Shown here piece after piece: positions 28,147 through 37,537 of a stretch of 64,000 nucleotides of DNA. The stretch comes from Methanoplanus limicola DSM 2279. Lineage in GTDB: Archaea; Halobacteriota; Methanomicrobia; Methanomicrobiales; Methanomicrobiaceae. The notes below the pieces were generated by a model. It was not told the DNA's origin and made no database searches. It saw only the letters and a program-made list of their open reading frames with translations. The stretch's first letter is position 1. Each line of letters starts with the position of its first letter. The translations under genes and the position numbers were made by a program. The DNA lies in the NCBI RefSeq assembly GCF_000243255.1, contig NZ_CM001436.1, positions 966,077 through 1,030,076 of the forward strand, written 5' to 3'.

Positions 28147-28302
28147 CGGTTATGAATTTGTTCGCAGTAACGGGCGCGGCAGATAGATCAGCTGCATCAG
28201 ATTAAAAAAGGTGTAAAATCCTGTACGTTAAGAGTTTGTGATAACGCCTTTAACGGAATAACAAAATATTCATGCCATGCTAAAGCATAACATACTATAG
28301 AT

Positions 28303-29595
28303 ATGTACTGGAACAAAGAGATGGAGACGCTCACCGGAGATGACCTTGACAGACTCCAGGCAAGGCACCTCAGGTGGACGGTAAAACAGGCACAAAAAGT
28401 TCCATTTTACAAAAAACTCCTTAATGACGCAGGAATTTATGCAGACGACATTCGAAGGAAGGAAGATATTGTAAAACTTCCTTTTACCACAAAAAAGGAT
28501 TTGCAGTCCGGATATCCGTTTGGATTTTTTGCTGTCCCTAAAAAGGAGATTGTCCGGATACATACCACATCCGGCACTACCGGAAAACCAACTGTAGTCG
28601 GATATACCAGAAAAGACCTTGAAAACTGGTCTGAACTTATTGCCAGAAATATGACAATGGTCGGCCTTACTGACGAGGATACATTTCAGAACGCAGTGAA
28701 TTATGGTCTTTTTACAGGCGGACTTGGATTTCACTACGGTGCAGAGAAAGTCGGCATGACAGTAATTCCAAGCGGCACGGGAAATACAAAACGCCAGATC
28801 GAGATGATCGATGACTTTGGCGTCACCGCAATGCACTGCACTCCCGGTTATGCGCTCCATCTCGCCGAGGTTGCAGAACAGATGGGGACAAAGCTTGAGA
28901 GCTTTAAAACCGGAATGTTTGGTGCTGAACCGTGGTCTGAGAATATGAGAAAGACCCTTGAGGAGAAGCTTGCCGTCACCGCCTATGATTCATACGGCAT
29001 GAGTGAGATGTACGGCCCGGGCGCTGCATTTGAGTGTCCCGAAAAGGACGGGCTTCATTTCTGGCATGACTCTTACTTAATTGAGATAATTGATCCTGAG
29101 ACCGGAGAGAGCCTCTCTCCCGGAGAGAAGGGTGAACTGGTCGTAACTCCGCTTGTAAAAGAGGCGATGCCGCTTATAAGATACAGAACGGGCGACATCA
29201 CATATATCATTGATGACGAATGCCCCTGCAAAAGAGGAGACAGGATTGCAAGGATTACCGGGAGAAGCGATGATATGCTTGTAATACGCGGAATTAACAT
29301 ATTTCCGTCACAGATTGAGCATGTACTGAAGTCACTTCCGGAAGTAGGGGATCAGTTTATGGTGTATGTTGACAGGGTTAATCACCTTGATGAGATGACC
29401 ATTGACACCGAGATAAAGAGAGAATATTTCAGCGGTGAACTATCTGACCTTGAAAAAATTCAGAAGAAAATAATTCATCAGTTAAGGGAGACACTGAATA
29501 TAAGGACAAGCGTGAACCTTGTCGAACCGGAATCACTGCCCCGTTTTGAAGGAAAGGCAAAGAGAGTCATTGATAAGAGAGGGGATAAGATATGA
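28303..29595 (+). CDS. Phenylacetate-CoA ligase family protein (first copy)
   Basis: 430 residues, typical PaaK length. AMP-binding motif TTSGTTGKPTVVGYT, then SYGMSEMYGPGAAFEC, RYRTGDIT, and the C-terminal RSDDMLVIRGINIFPSQIEHVL and lysine-bearing ending PRFEGKAKRVIDKR. The enzyme activates an aryl acid with ATP and CoA. The Cys pair in DECPCKRGDR matches the family. The stop overlaps the next start (ATGA), so it is an operon with the second ligase and the ACT protein. Upstream, a perfect ATGCTAAAGCAT inverted repeat (28276-28287) may be an operator. In methanogens this family accompanies reuse of aryl acids for aromatic amino acids; here the substrate is an inference. Confidence 0.92.
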   Translation: MYWNKEMETLTGDDLDRLQARHLRWTVKQAQKVPFYKKLLNDAGIYADDIRRKEDIVKLPFTTKKDLQSGYPFGFFAVPKKEIVRIHTTSGTTGKPTVVGYTRKDLENWSELIARNMTMVGLTDEDTFQNAVNYGLFTGGLGFHYGAEKVGMTVIPSGTGNTKRQIEMIDDFGVTAMHCTPGYALHLAEVAEQMGTKLESFKTGMFGAEPWSENMRKTLEEKLAVTAYDSYGMSEMYGPGAAFECPEKDGLHFWHDSYLIEIIDPETGESLSPGEKGELVVTPLVKEAMPLIRYRTGDITYIIDDECPCKRGDRIARITGRSDDMLVIRGINIFPSQIEHVLKSLPEVGDQFMVYVDRVNHLDEMTIDTEIKREYFSGELSDLEKIQKKIIHQLRETLNIRTSVNLVEPESLPRFEGKAKRVIDKRGDKI

Positions 29596-30893
29596 AAATA
29601 TGGGACCCAAGAATTGAGGAGATGCCGGCAGCAGATCTGAAGAAACTTCAGTACAGACATTTAAAGACACTTGTTTACCGGCTTTACAGCTTTTCAGAGT
29701 TCTATCACCGGAGAATGGATGAGCAGAAGGTCCATCCGGATGACATAAGGTCACTTGCAGACATTACAAAACTGCCGTTTATGTACAAGAGTGACTTAAG
29801 AGACAATTACCCAAACAGGATCTTTACCGCACCCCAGGAAGAGCTGGTACGGTACCACGTATCTTCAGGTACAACCGGCAAGCCGACGGTTGTCGGTTAT
29901 ACGCAAAAAGACCTTGACATCTGGACAACCTCACTTGCAAGGGCGCTCACCGCAGCAGGTCTTGGCCGGGGCGACATCATGCAGGTATCGTACGGTTATG
30001 GCCTCTTCACAGGTGGTCTTGGTCTGCATTACGGTGCGGAGAAGATCGGTGCAACGGTTGTCCCTACAAGTGTCGGCAATACAGAGAGACAGATTGAACT
30101 TATGCAGGATTTATCAGTTACAGCCATCGCCTGCACGCCATCATATATGGTTCACCTTGGAGAAACAGCCGAAAAAATGGGCATATCAATTAAGAACGAT
30201 ACCAACCTTAAAACCGCAGTTCTCGGGGCAGAACCCTGGTCAGAGACGATGAGGCAGAGAATTCAGGAGCAGATGGGAATTTCGGCATACAACATCTACG
30301 GCACATCTGAACTTTCAGGTCCGATGTTCACCGAATGTGCAGAGCAGAACGGGATTCATATCTGGGGAGATATTGCCTATACTGAAATTATCGATCCTGA
30401 AACCGGAGAGCAGCTTCCTCCGGGCGAGAAAGGGGAACTTGTTATGACAATCCTTCAGAAGGAGGCACTGCCGATGATAAGGTTCAGGATTGGTGACATC
30501 ACTTCCCTTGATGAATCTGTATGCCCGTGCGGCAGGACTCATCCAAGAATAGAACGCATTCAGGGGCGTGTGGACGATATGCTTATCATCCGGGGAATTA
30601 ATGTCTTCCCGTCACAGGTAGAGCATGCACTGCTCGGAATTCCGGAAGTATCAGGACATTTCCAGATTATTGTTGACCGGAAAGGTGCCCTTGATACTAT
30701 GCTTGTGCAGGTTGAGTTAAATCCGGACTCTTTTTCGGATAAAGTATCGGATATAATGGATATACGAAACAAGGTATCGCATCTGCTGAAAAATCAGCTC
30801 AATGTCGCCGCCGGTGTAGAACTCGTTGCACCGGGGGCACTGCCAAGATTTGAAGGAAAGGCAAAGAGAGTAACTGACAGGAGGGTAATGTAA
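29592..30893 (+). CDS. Phenylacetate-CoA ligase family protein (second copy)
   Basis: 433 residues, parallel in domain order to the upstream ligase: SSGTTGKPTVVGYTQKDLD, IYGTSELSGPMFTEC, RFRIGDIT, DESVCPCGRTHPRIERIQG, VDDMLIIRGINVFPSQVEH and an ending LPRFEGKAKRVTDRR. The two copies are clearly homologous but well diverged, suggesting different aryl-acid preferences or a heteromer. It begins within the ATGA stop overlap of the first copy and its own stop overlaps the ACT gene (TAATG). Confidence 0.92.
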   Translation: MKIWDPRIEEMPAADLKKLQYRHLKTLVYRLYSFSEFYHRRMDEQKVHPDDIRSLADITKLPFMYKSDLRDNYPNRIFTAPQEELVRYHVSSGTTGKPTVVGYTQKDLDIWTTSLARALTAAGLGRGDIMQVSYGYGLFTGGLGLHYGAEKIGATVVPTSVGNTERQIELMQDLSVTAIACTPSYMVHLGETAEKMGISIKNDTNLKTAVLGAEPWSETMRQRIQEQMGISAYNIYGTSELSGPMFTECAEQNGIHIWGDIAYTEIIDPETGEQLPPGEKGELVMTILQKEALPMIRFRIGDITSLDESVCPCGRTHPRIERIQGRVDDMLIIRGINVFPSQVEHALLGIPEVSGHFQIIVDRKGALDTMLVQVELNPDSFSDKVSDIMDIRNKVSHLLKNQLNVAAGVELVAPGALPRFEGKAKRVTDRRVM

Positions 30894-31327
30894 TGAATAC
30901 TGAGGATTATATAATCAAACAGATTTCCGTATTTTCAGAGAACAAACCGGGAAGACTTGCAGCGATTGCAAAGGCTATGGAGGAAGAGAAGATCAATATC
31001 TTTGCTTTCTCAATTGCCGAGGCAAAGGGTTTTGGTGTTGTGAGGGTTTTGGTTGACAAGCCAAAAGCAGCACTTGAGAAACTTGTAAATATCGGGTTCA
31101 TGGTCTCATTTACAGATGTAATTGCGGTAAGTATGCACGATGTCCCCGGCGGGCTGTACGAGATTGCAGACATCCTTGCAAAAAGTGAGATCAATATTGA
31201 ATACTCATACGCATATTCCGGAAAGGAAGCGGCAGTTCTGATCCTTCGTGTCGATCAGGCTGAAGAGGCAGTCCGGCGCCTTCTTGATAACGGTGCAAAT
31301 CTTCTTAAATCAGAGATGTTCACCTGA
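30893..31327 (+). CDS. Tandem ACT-domain protein
   Basis: 144 residues with two ACT domains: residues ~8-70 (QISVFSENKPGRLAAIAKAM, INIFAFSIAEAKGFGVVRVL) and ~77-140 (VPGGLYEIADILAKSEINIEY, AVLILRVDQAEEAVRRL). ACT domains bind amino acids and act as feedback sensors. It is coupled to the ligase gene by a one-base stop/start overlap. This gene order (ligases followed by ACT protein) is common in methanogens and suggests control of ligase activity by an aromatic amino acid; that is inference. Confidence 0.9.
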   Translation: MNTEDYIIKQISVFSENKPGRLAAIAKAMEEEKINIFAFSIAEAKGFGVVRVLVDKPKAALEKLVNIGFMVSFTDVIAVSMHDVPGGLYEIADILAKSEINIEYSYAYSGKEAAVLILRVDQAEEAVRRLLDNGANLLKSEMFT

Positions 31328-31561
31328 TCCGGGATTTGGATGATATTTCTGCTTTTTGAAACTATGCGGCCGGAAATTCTGCAATCAACTTTTTTTTCGT
31401 CAATCGGTTTATTGATAAAAATTTACGGATAATTCACTCCCAAAATATTGTTTCAGAAGAGGAAAAAGCCAAAATATAACAGATATCAGATCATATTAGT
31501 TAAGGTAATTCCGTTTGCAGGTGTAATCCGGATTATTTACGAAACTTTATGGCACTTTCCC

Positions 31562-31633
31562 GGATCCATAGGGTAGAGGATATCCTTTTGGGCTTCGAAC
31601 CCAAAGACGCGGGTTCGATTCCCGCTGGGTCCG
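31562..31633 (+). tRNA. tRNA-Arg (TCG anticodon)
   Basis: 72 bases. Acceptor GGATCCA pairs with TGGGTCC (one T-G pair), discriminator G. Anticodon stem-loop TTGGG-CTTCGAA-CCCAA gives anticodon TCG, and the T arm is GCGGGTTCGATTCCCGC. CCA is not encoded. Confidence 0.95.
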
Positions 31634-31634
31634 C

Positions 31635-31661
31635 TAAAAAAAATATAATTTTTTTATTCTA
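31635..31661. terminator. Bidirectional T/A-rich terminator between tRNA-Arg and vWA gene
   Basis: TAAAAAAAATATAATTTTTTTAT follows the tRNA immediately. It offers a T-run on the plus strand for the tRNA and, as AATAAAAAAATTATATTTTTTTT on the other strand, one for the leftward vWA-domain gene, whose last codons lie at 31654-31661. Confidence 0.55.
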
Positions 31662-34600
31662 TTTTAATATACGAAACATTGCCGGAAGCCACACCTATTC
31701 CGACTGAAACAGTTTCTGAGTCATCAGCAGCGTCAGTTGCAGACGCTATTACCCTGAAGAGGTAATTTCCGGATGGCATTCCATACACATTTATGGTTTC
31801 ACTACTGGTGTAATCAACAAGCGGCCCGGATAAACCACTGAGTGTTTTATACGGCAGCCAGATGCCGTCACCCTCACGGAGGTAATATATTTTATGACTC
31901 ACCTGTTCACTTCCGGAATAATTTACCTTCCATCCGAGATCAAATCTGTCAGTTACAATATCACCGGATGTGACCGTAAGTTCTTCTATGTCAAGTTCTG
32001 TAGAGGTGATTCCTGTAGAATTGAGGTCAGCCACCGCTGTAACATATGTAGCGGGGAGGGAGAGATAATCTGTTCCGTTATTGAAGCTTATCGTTGAGCC
32101 GGAACCGAATATATTCAGGTTGCCGCTCTTCATTATTTTAAGCCTGAAACTGGTCTCCCAGTGCTGACCAAGTTTTATTGTTCCGACATTGAAGTCCAGA
32201 TTCTGATCATCTGCCCAGTCCAGGGTCTGATCTTCAGTATAGAGAGGAATTATTGTTGCCGTCGAATTCCATGATTCAATCGTCGTTGAGACACCGTCCA
32301 GATAGACATAGTCAATAACGGGATCTTCCGCTGTATTAGGTACAGTCACATTATTGAGTTCAATGTTGTCAAATACAAGCTGCATTGTTGTGTTGACACC
32401 GGCCTCGGTCTTAAGTTCACCTGCAATGCTTGTATATATTGCCCCCAGATCATTACCTGTGGGTGCATAGTAGTATTTACCTCCCGTGCATTCCGCTATT
32501 TTTTCGAGAACTTCTTTTCCATCTGTTGAAATGGAATCGGCAAAAGCTATTGAATATATTGTAATATTGTTGTTATTTGCATAGACTGTAAGGTTCTGCT
32601 CTGCTGATGTGAGATCTGAAAACGGATAATAATTCTCAGTCAGGGTGCCGTAATATGTGGGACCGGAATAATAGTATTTATACCCATAATAATAGTAATA
32701 ACCGGCATAACCCCTTGCAAGCGGATCACCATAGTAGTTATAATCGCCATCAGAGAGAAGAATTACACCCTTTACTGCATCTGCTCTCCCGTTATCAACA
32801 AGCTCTTTTATGGCAAGGTACAGACCCTTCCTCATCGGAGTGCCGCTCATAGGGACAATTCTGTCCACTTCATAGTCAAAAGAAGAGCGGTCAGTAGTAA
32901 GTGAGAGATCGACAGTTGCATAACTGCTGTAATATTTACCATTGCCAGGATAATATAAACTTATGTATGAGCCGTCATCTGAACTTCTGTCGTCACGGCC
33001 GGCCCAGTAATCATAACCATAGTAATAGATATTGGACGAACCGGAAACACCAAATGAGGCAATTCCAACCTGATCACGCCCTTCAGACATCTCTGAACTG
33101 AATGTTTTGAGAGCTGACATAGCAGAGACCATCCTGTCCGGATAATCCTTTAACATACTGCCGGAACGATCAACAGATACCATCACATCTATTGGATCAG
33201 GAGTCAGTGCATACCCGTCACCATATATGCTCACGCTCACATCGACAGTGCCATTCACTGCCACAGTTTCAGGTTCTGCAAGAGTTGTAACACTGATATA
33301 CGGATAATTCTTCCATTCGACCTTTATTGTCCGGCTTACATTGCCCCAGTGGGCTGTGACTGTGCAGTTCGCCTCCGCAAGTTCGTTAAAATCCGGAGAT
33401 GACCAGGCAGTCTCAAATTCTCCGGGTATAAACTCAACTATCGCCTGCCCGTATTCATCAGATTCGGCAGTTGTCTGAAGCAGCTGAGGACCCTCAGCCT
33501 GGTACGCAGGGTATGTCTTATCTTCAAGGGAGAATGAAACTATTTCGTTCTTCACCGGATTTCCCCTCTCGTCAATAACCTTTGCACGGATCAGTGAATT
33601 TGAATCAGGAAGGACATCCACACTCGGCATAGTCTCCGGATTTGCAGTCAGGAGCATATTTACAGGTTCTGTGCTGTCAAACAGGAGATCATTGCTGACT
33701 GATGCACTTGAATTGTCTGTCGATGTTGCGGTCAGTGTAAACAGCCCCTTCTGGCTCTTGGGGCCGTATGTCACACTAATCCTGCCGGCAGAATTGGATC
33801 TCAGAGTAAAGTCATCTTCGTTTGGATCTGATGAGCTTATGGTGACAGTTCTGTTGCCGGAAGGATTGCCATGGAGATCATATAGAAAATACGTAACTGT
33901 AAACGGAGTCTCGCCGTCTGCGGGGACGTAAGGAGGGTCTGCCGCATGCGGGCTGACAGCAGATTCAATTACCGCAGGCGGAGCCGTTGAAATTCCATTT
34001 ATGACTATAAGGTTCTGACTTAGTGGTTCAGGGGGTTCAATATTGATGAGATTCTCCCCCGGTGTTGTAGAGATAAGGAATATTACATTTACAAAGCCGT
34101 CTGAACTCACCGTTTCTGTAATTGTATCCTCTGAATAATCAACACCGTTCCAGAATCCTGAGGTACCTCCGGAAGATGAAAATGTTATATATTCCGCCAA
34201 AGTTCCCTCAGCATCTTCCCTCCTGCTGTCAATGATATTCTCATAGGCATCGGTCATCCGCACCGAAATATCGATTTCACTTCCGACTTCAGATTCATAA
34301 TCATAATTTAAATATGATATTCTGTCAGGAACGGAATGATCGACATAAAGAGTTATTATTTTTGACAGAAAATATTCAGAATCATCCACGGTATAGTTGA
34401 CTTCCGCAACAATAGTTGGTTCTCCGCTTCTGACAGAGCTGAATGTTGTTTTGTAGGGAGATGATGTGTCAGATGTTATATCCGGCTCACCATAAATTTC
34501 CGGCTGAGTACAGTAAAACTCTACTGAAGATACAGAAACACTCAGGTTTGTAATCTCAACAGTTATTTCAGCGCCGTTTCCGCCGGCAGTTATCCACTGG

Positions 34601-34701
34601 CTGTCAGATGTAATATCTACTTCAGATTCCTCAAGTGCCGCTGAGAGACCGCACAGGAGAGAAAATGAGATCAGGAAAATTAATATCGGAATGAATTTCA
34701 T
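31654..34701 (-). CDS. Secreted von Willebrand A / Ig-like domain surface protein
   Basis: 1,015 residues with a signal peptide (FIPILIFLISFSLLCGLSAA). N-terminal half: about four Ig-like or invasin-like beta domains (for example VDHSVPDRISYLNYDYESEVGS, DLHGNPSGNRTVTISS, DERGNPVKNEIVSFSLEDK). Residues ~500-770: vWA domain with MIDAS motif VDRSGSM and later GVILLSDGDYNYYG. The vWA fold carries two Tyr-rich insertions (near IYYYGYDYWAGRD and YAGYYYYYGYKYYYSG). Residues ~930-1010: fibronectin-like domain. No PGF-CTERM or C-terminal anchor is seen, so it is either released or bound to the S-layer. Probably adhesive; the ligand is unknown. Confidence 0.85.
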   Translation of the reverse strand: MKFIPILIFLISFSLLCGLSAALEESEVDITSDSQWITAGGNGAEITVEITNLSVSVSSVEFYCTQPEIYGEPDITSDTSSPYKTTFSSVRSGEPTIVAEVNYTVDDSEYFLSKIITLYVDHSVPDRISYLNYDYESEVGSEIDISVRMTDAYENIIDSRREDAEGTLAEYITFSSSGGTSGFWNGVDYSEDTITETVSSDGFVNVIFLISTTPGENLINIEPPEPLSQNLIVINGISTAPPAVIESAVSPHAADPPYVPADGETPFTVTYFLYDLHGNPSGNRTVTISSSDPNEDDFTLRSNSAGRISVTYGPKSQKGLFTLTATSTDNSSASVSNDLLFDSTEPVNMLLTANPETMPSVDVLPDSNSLIRAKVIDERGNPVKNEIVSFSLEDKTYPAYQAEGPQLLQTTAESDEYGQAIVEFIPGEFETAWSSPDFNELAEANCTVTAHWGNVSRTIKVEWKNYPYISVTTLAEPETVAVNGTVDVSVSIYGDGYALTPDPIDVMVSVDRSGSMLKDYPDRMVSAMSALKTFSSEMSEGRDQVGIASFGVSGSSNIYYYGYDYWAGRDDRSSDDGSYISLYYPGNGKYYSSYATVDLSLTTDRSSFDYEVDRIVPMSGTPMRKGLYLAIKELVDNGRADAVKGVILLSDGDYNYYGDPLARGYAGYYYYYGYKYYYSGPTYYGTLTENYYPFSDLTSAEQNLTVYANNNNITIYSIAFADSISTDGKEVLEKIAECTGGKYYYAPTGNDLGAIYTSIAGELKTEAGVNTTMQLVFDNIELNNVTVPNTAEDPVIDYVYLDGVSTTIESWNSTATIIPLYTEDQTLDWADDQNLDFNVGTIKLGQHWETSFRLKIMKSGNLNIFGSGSTISFNNGTDYLSLPATYVTAVADLNSTGITSTELDIEELTVTSGDIVTDRFDLGWKVNYSGSEQVSHKIYYLREGDGIWLPYKTLSGLSGPLVDYTSSETINVYGMPSGNYLFRVIASATDAADDSETVSVGIGVASGNVSYIKIE

Positions 34702-34939
34702 AACATTTCAGCCACAGAGCTATAAGATTGATAAAAATAAGTAATTTCAGACTATATATCTTTTGGATATAATTCAGAGGGAAAAAAACAACACAGATTA
34801 AGGAGATAATTAAATAATATTTCACACTACTCTGTCAAAATCATAACAGGAAGAATGACCAGTCGTATTTATCGGAGGAATCAGAGCATATATAAGCCCT
34901 GAATTCCGGAATGTATTTTTTTTTGCCGGAAAATTGAGA

Positions 34940-36346
34940 TCAGAGAGTTCCGCCGCCCTTCCGACCCGATCTTCCCTTTGAACCGCCTTTTTTTAACCCG
35001 GAAAATCTCTTCAGACCAAAGAATACCGCCGCACAGACAATTATTATCAGGAGTGCTATTCCGCCTATGAAAACTATATCCATCTCTTTTTCAATTGTCA
35101 GGACTATCTCCATCTCAGTGCTGCCTTTGGGAACGTTCTTCAGAACAGCTGCATCTTTATATCCTTTGCAGGTTACATCAAATGTATAGTCCTGACCGGA
35201 CAGAAGCTGTGTGGTTATCTTTCCGGATGAATCAGTCACACCTATGGTGTTGTTATCCGATTTCACAACCGCACCCGGGACTGCTTTATGATCTCTGTCC
35301 TCAACAAATAATGTTACATCCGACTTGCCGTATTCGATTACTGCAATTATGTTGTCATCCGTTCCGTCTATTGTGTATTCGTTATACCAGTTTTCATAGC
35401 CGGTTTTTCTGACCTCAAATGAGTGTTTTCCGGCGATAAGGTTTGTAACGCCTGATCTTCCGTAGGTATCGGATTTGCCGAAGTAATCTGCATCTATGTA
35501 AATTTCAGCGTATTCTACGGGGCGTTTCTCAGAGTCATATACTGAGAGGGTTATAGGGTACAGTGATTTTGAGAGTGTTACAGGATAGATTACTTCAGCA
35601 CTTCCAAAGAAGTGGCTCTCTTCAAATACCTGATATTCATCTTTCTGTATTCTGACGTCATATGTTCTCTCATGTTCAATATATGCAGTAAGCCTGCCGT
35701 CACTTCCGGTTGTTCCCTGGAGTATCCCTTCAATATATACAGATGTGCCTGGAAGAGGTAGTCCGTTTTCAGCTTCTTTTACCTGAAAGACAATGATGTC
35801 ATTTCTTTTAATGAGGTAGTCAACCTTTTTTGTGCTCTGATCCATCTCAACGGTCTTTTGTATTGTATCATATCGTGGAAGCTGAACCTCTATGACATAA
35901 ACTGACTGAAGAGGCACTTCGAACACTGCTTCTCCGGATGAGTCAGTTGCCTCGCTGTCATCCGTTCCTGTGCCGGAGATCTTCACAACCGCACCTGAGA
36001 GTGCTTCAAGGGTGTCAGCATCGAGGACATTTATTGAGAGAATACCCTTTTCTCTTTTCATCTCTGCAAAGAAGGATGTCTTTGAGCCGGAGATGAGATC
36101 ATTCAGATATTTATACCCGCTTTTTTCAACACCAACTCTGAGTGAGTCAGAAAAGGAATGAGAGTATGTGTACTGCCCGTCACTGTTTGTACTTCCGATA
36201 TATGCACCGTTTATGTAAACCGATGCACCTTCAACAGGCGTCTGGTCAAATTCATCCCTTGCAGTTATTGTCAGGGTTGTAGCCTGAACTATGCAGCAGA
36301 GGGTTGTCAGTATTAATGCCAGGGCAATTATCCGGCGGAGATTCAT
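34940..36346 (-). CDS. Surface protein of tandem carboxypeptidase-regulatory-like repeats
   Basis: 468 residues. Signal peptide (RIIALALILTTLCCIVQA), then about five ~70-80-residue beta-sandwich repeats of the CarboxypepD_reg/PEGA kind, each with a phrase like PVEGASVYINGAYIGSTNSDG, LPGTSVYIEGILQGTTGSDG, PVEYAEIYIDADYFGKSDTYG or VPGAVVKSDNNTIGVTDSSG. A membrane anchor IVFIGGIALLIIIVCAAVFF precedes a basic, glycine-rich tail (KGGSKGRSGRKGGG). So it is an external stalk anchored at its C-terminus. It lies 238 bases downstream of the vWA-gene start on the same strand and may be co-expressed with it. Confidence 0.82.
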   Translation of the reverse strand: MNLRRIIALALILTTLCCIVQATTLTITARDEFDQTPVEGASVYINGAYIGSTNSDGQYTYSHSFSDSLRVGVEKSGYKYLNDLISGSKTSFFAEMKREKGILSINVLDADTLEALSGAVVKISGTGTDDSEATDSSGEAVFEVPLQSVYVIEVQLPRYDTIQKTVEMDQSTKKVDYLIKRNDIIVFQVKEAENGLPLPGTSVYIEGILQGTTGSDGRLTAYIEHERTYDVRIQKDEYQVFEESHFFGSAEVIYPVTLSKSLYPITLSVYDSEKRPVEYAEIYIDADYFGKSDTYGRSGVTNLIAGKHSFEVRKTGYENWYNEYTIDGTDDNIIAVIEYGKSDVTLFVEDRDHKAVPGAVVKSDNNTIGVTDSSGKITTQLLSGQDYTFDVTCKGYKDAAVLKNVPKGSTEMEIVLTIEKEMDIVFIGGIALLIIIVCAAVFFGLKRFSGLKKGGSKGRSGRKGGGTL

Positions 36347-36524
36347 GAAAAACTATTCTATCTCTATATTTTTAAATATGCGGGTTGTTTCCGGATGGAG
36401 AAGAAGAACCTGTTAATCCGTTTTGGCAGACTCATTTTCATATTATGCGAATTAATATATATGCCGGAATCCTACAATTTAGACGGTAAAATTGTCATCC
36501 AATATTCTGAAAAAGAATGAAATA

Positions 36525-36806
36525 ATGGAAATCAGGCAGTTGCAGAATAAATTAAACAGCCTTAGAGTAAGCTTTGGAGTTAAAAATATAGGTATATTTG
36601 GATCAGTTGCAAGGGGGGAAGAGAAAGCAACCAGCGACATTGATATTTTAGTTGAATTTAAAGAGGGAGAAGCAACTTTCCGGAATTTTATGGACCTCAT
36701 CTCCTGTCTTGAAAACCTGTTTGCAAGGAAGGTCGATCTTGTGACAACCGGAGGAATTGATCCTTACCTCCGGCCATATATTGAAAATGAGGTAGTCTGG
36801 TGCTGA
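36525..36806 (+). CDS. mntA: MntA-type nucleotidyltransferase antitoxin
   Basis: 93 residues from ATG 36525; the frame stays open back to TTG 36492. Contains GIFGSVARGEEKATSDIDILVEF, the GS-x10-DxD motif, and a later DLVTTGGIDP that holds the third acidic residue. In characterised MntA/HepT pairs this enzyme AMPylates HepT tyrosines and neutralises the toxin. It overlaps the next gene by 7 bases. A TATA-like TTAATATATATG lies at 36447-36458. Confidence 0.88.
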   Translation: MEIRQLQNKLNSLRVSFGVKNIGIFGSVARGEEKATSDIDILVEFKEGEATFRNFMDLISCLENLFARKVDLVTTGGIDPYLRPYIENEVVWC

Positions 36807-37174
36807 AATCCAGGGAAATATTTTTACGTCATATTCTTGATGAAATGCTCTTTCTTCATGAATACAGCAGTGGAATAACATTTGACGATCTCGTCGGTGA
36901 CGAAGTACTGAAAAGATCTTTTCTCCGGAGTATTGAAGTAATTGGTGAGGCAGCAAAGAATATTCCCTTGGATTACAGAGAAAAACATCCGAAATTACCA
37001 TGGAAAGATATGGCAGGAATGAGGAACCGCCTGATACATGCCTATTTCAGTGTTGACTGGGAGATCGTCTGGAATGTTGTCTCAGATGAAATACCATCAT
37101 TCATACCAATAATACGGCAGTTAATTGACAGTTGCAACAATCATAATTTCACAAAACCTGAAAATAATCGTTGA
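36800..37174 (+). CDS. hepT: HepT-type HEPN RNase toxin (DUF86)
   Basis: 124 residues from a GTG start overlapping the mntA stop. Helical HEPN domain with RSIEVIGEAAKNIPLDYRE and the catalytic motif RNRLIHAYFSVD (Rx4HxY), including the tyrosine that MntA modifies. Intact length and motif suggest a working pair, in contrast to the truncated MNT/HEPN locus at 2198-2865. Located just upstream of a MITE-like element. Confidence 0.9.
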   Translation: MLKSREIFLRHILDEMLFLHEYSSGITFDDLVGDEVLKRSFLRSIEVIGEAAKNIPLDYREKHPKLPWKDMAGMRNRLIHAYFSVDWEIVWNVVSDEIPSFIPIIRQLIDSCNNHNFTKPENNR

Positions 37175-37330
37175 AAAACATGGAGACGGATCACCATGTA
37201 TCCAACTGAACTTAATACCTTTGTAGCAGATTTTACAGTCTGATTCAATTATCACTGCCAATGACGAAACTTTCCTTACAGTTCTCAGCTGTTTTATGCC
37301 CGATAATCCAAAAGCTTTTCTGAAATTCAG

Positions 37331-37445
37331 ATAGGAGTTACGCAGTACAAAACTTATCTTAAATGTTTGGAAACTTCAAATCATTATTTTATTCAATGGA
37401 TCACCATATCTGGCTAACAAATTAATCGTTTCGCGTAAGTCCTAT
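37331..37445. mobile_element. MITE-like element with terminal inverted repeats
   Basis: The left end ATAGGAGTTACGCAGTAC and the reverse complement of the right end ATAGGACTTACGCGAAAC match at 14 of 18 positions. The unit is 115 bp, has no coding capacity, and is flanked by CAG on both sides (37328-37330 and 37446-37448), a possible 3-bp target duplication. Ends of the TAGGACTTACGC kind occur in some IS families, so it is probably a non-autonomous derivative or solo remnant. Confidence 0.6.
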
Positions 37446-37537
37446 CAGATAAAAACAGCTATACTCCCTATGGAATATTGCAGATAAGGAAAACTGCGTT
37501 TTGTAAAAAGACCACAGCGATTCTGCGAAGCTATGGC

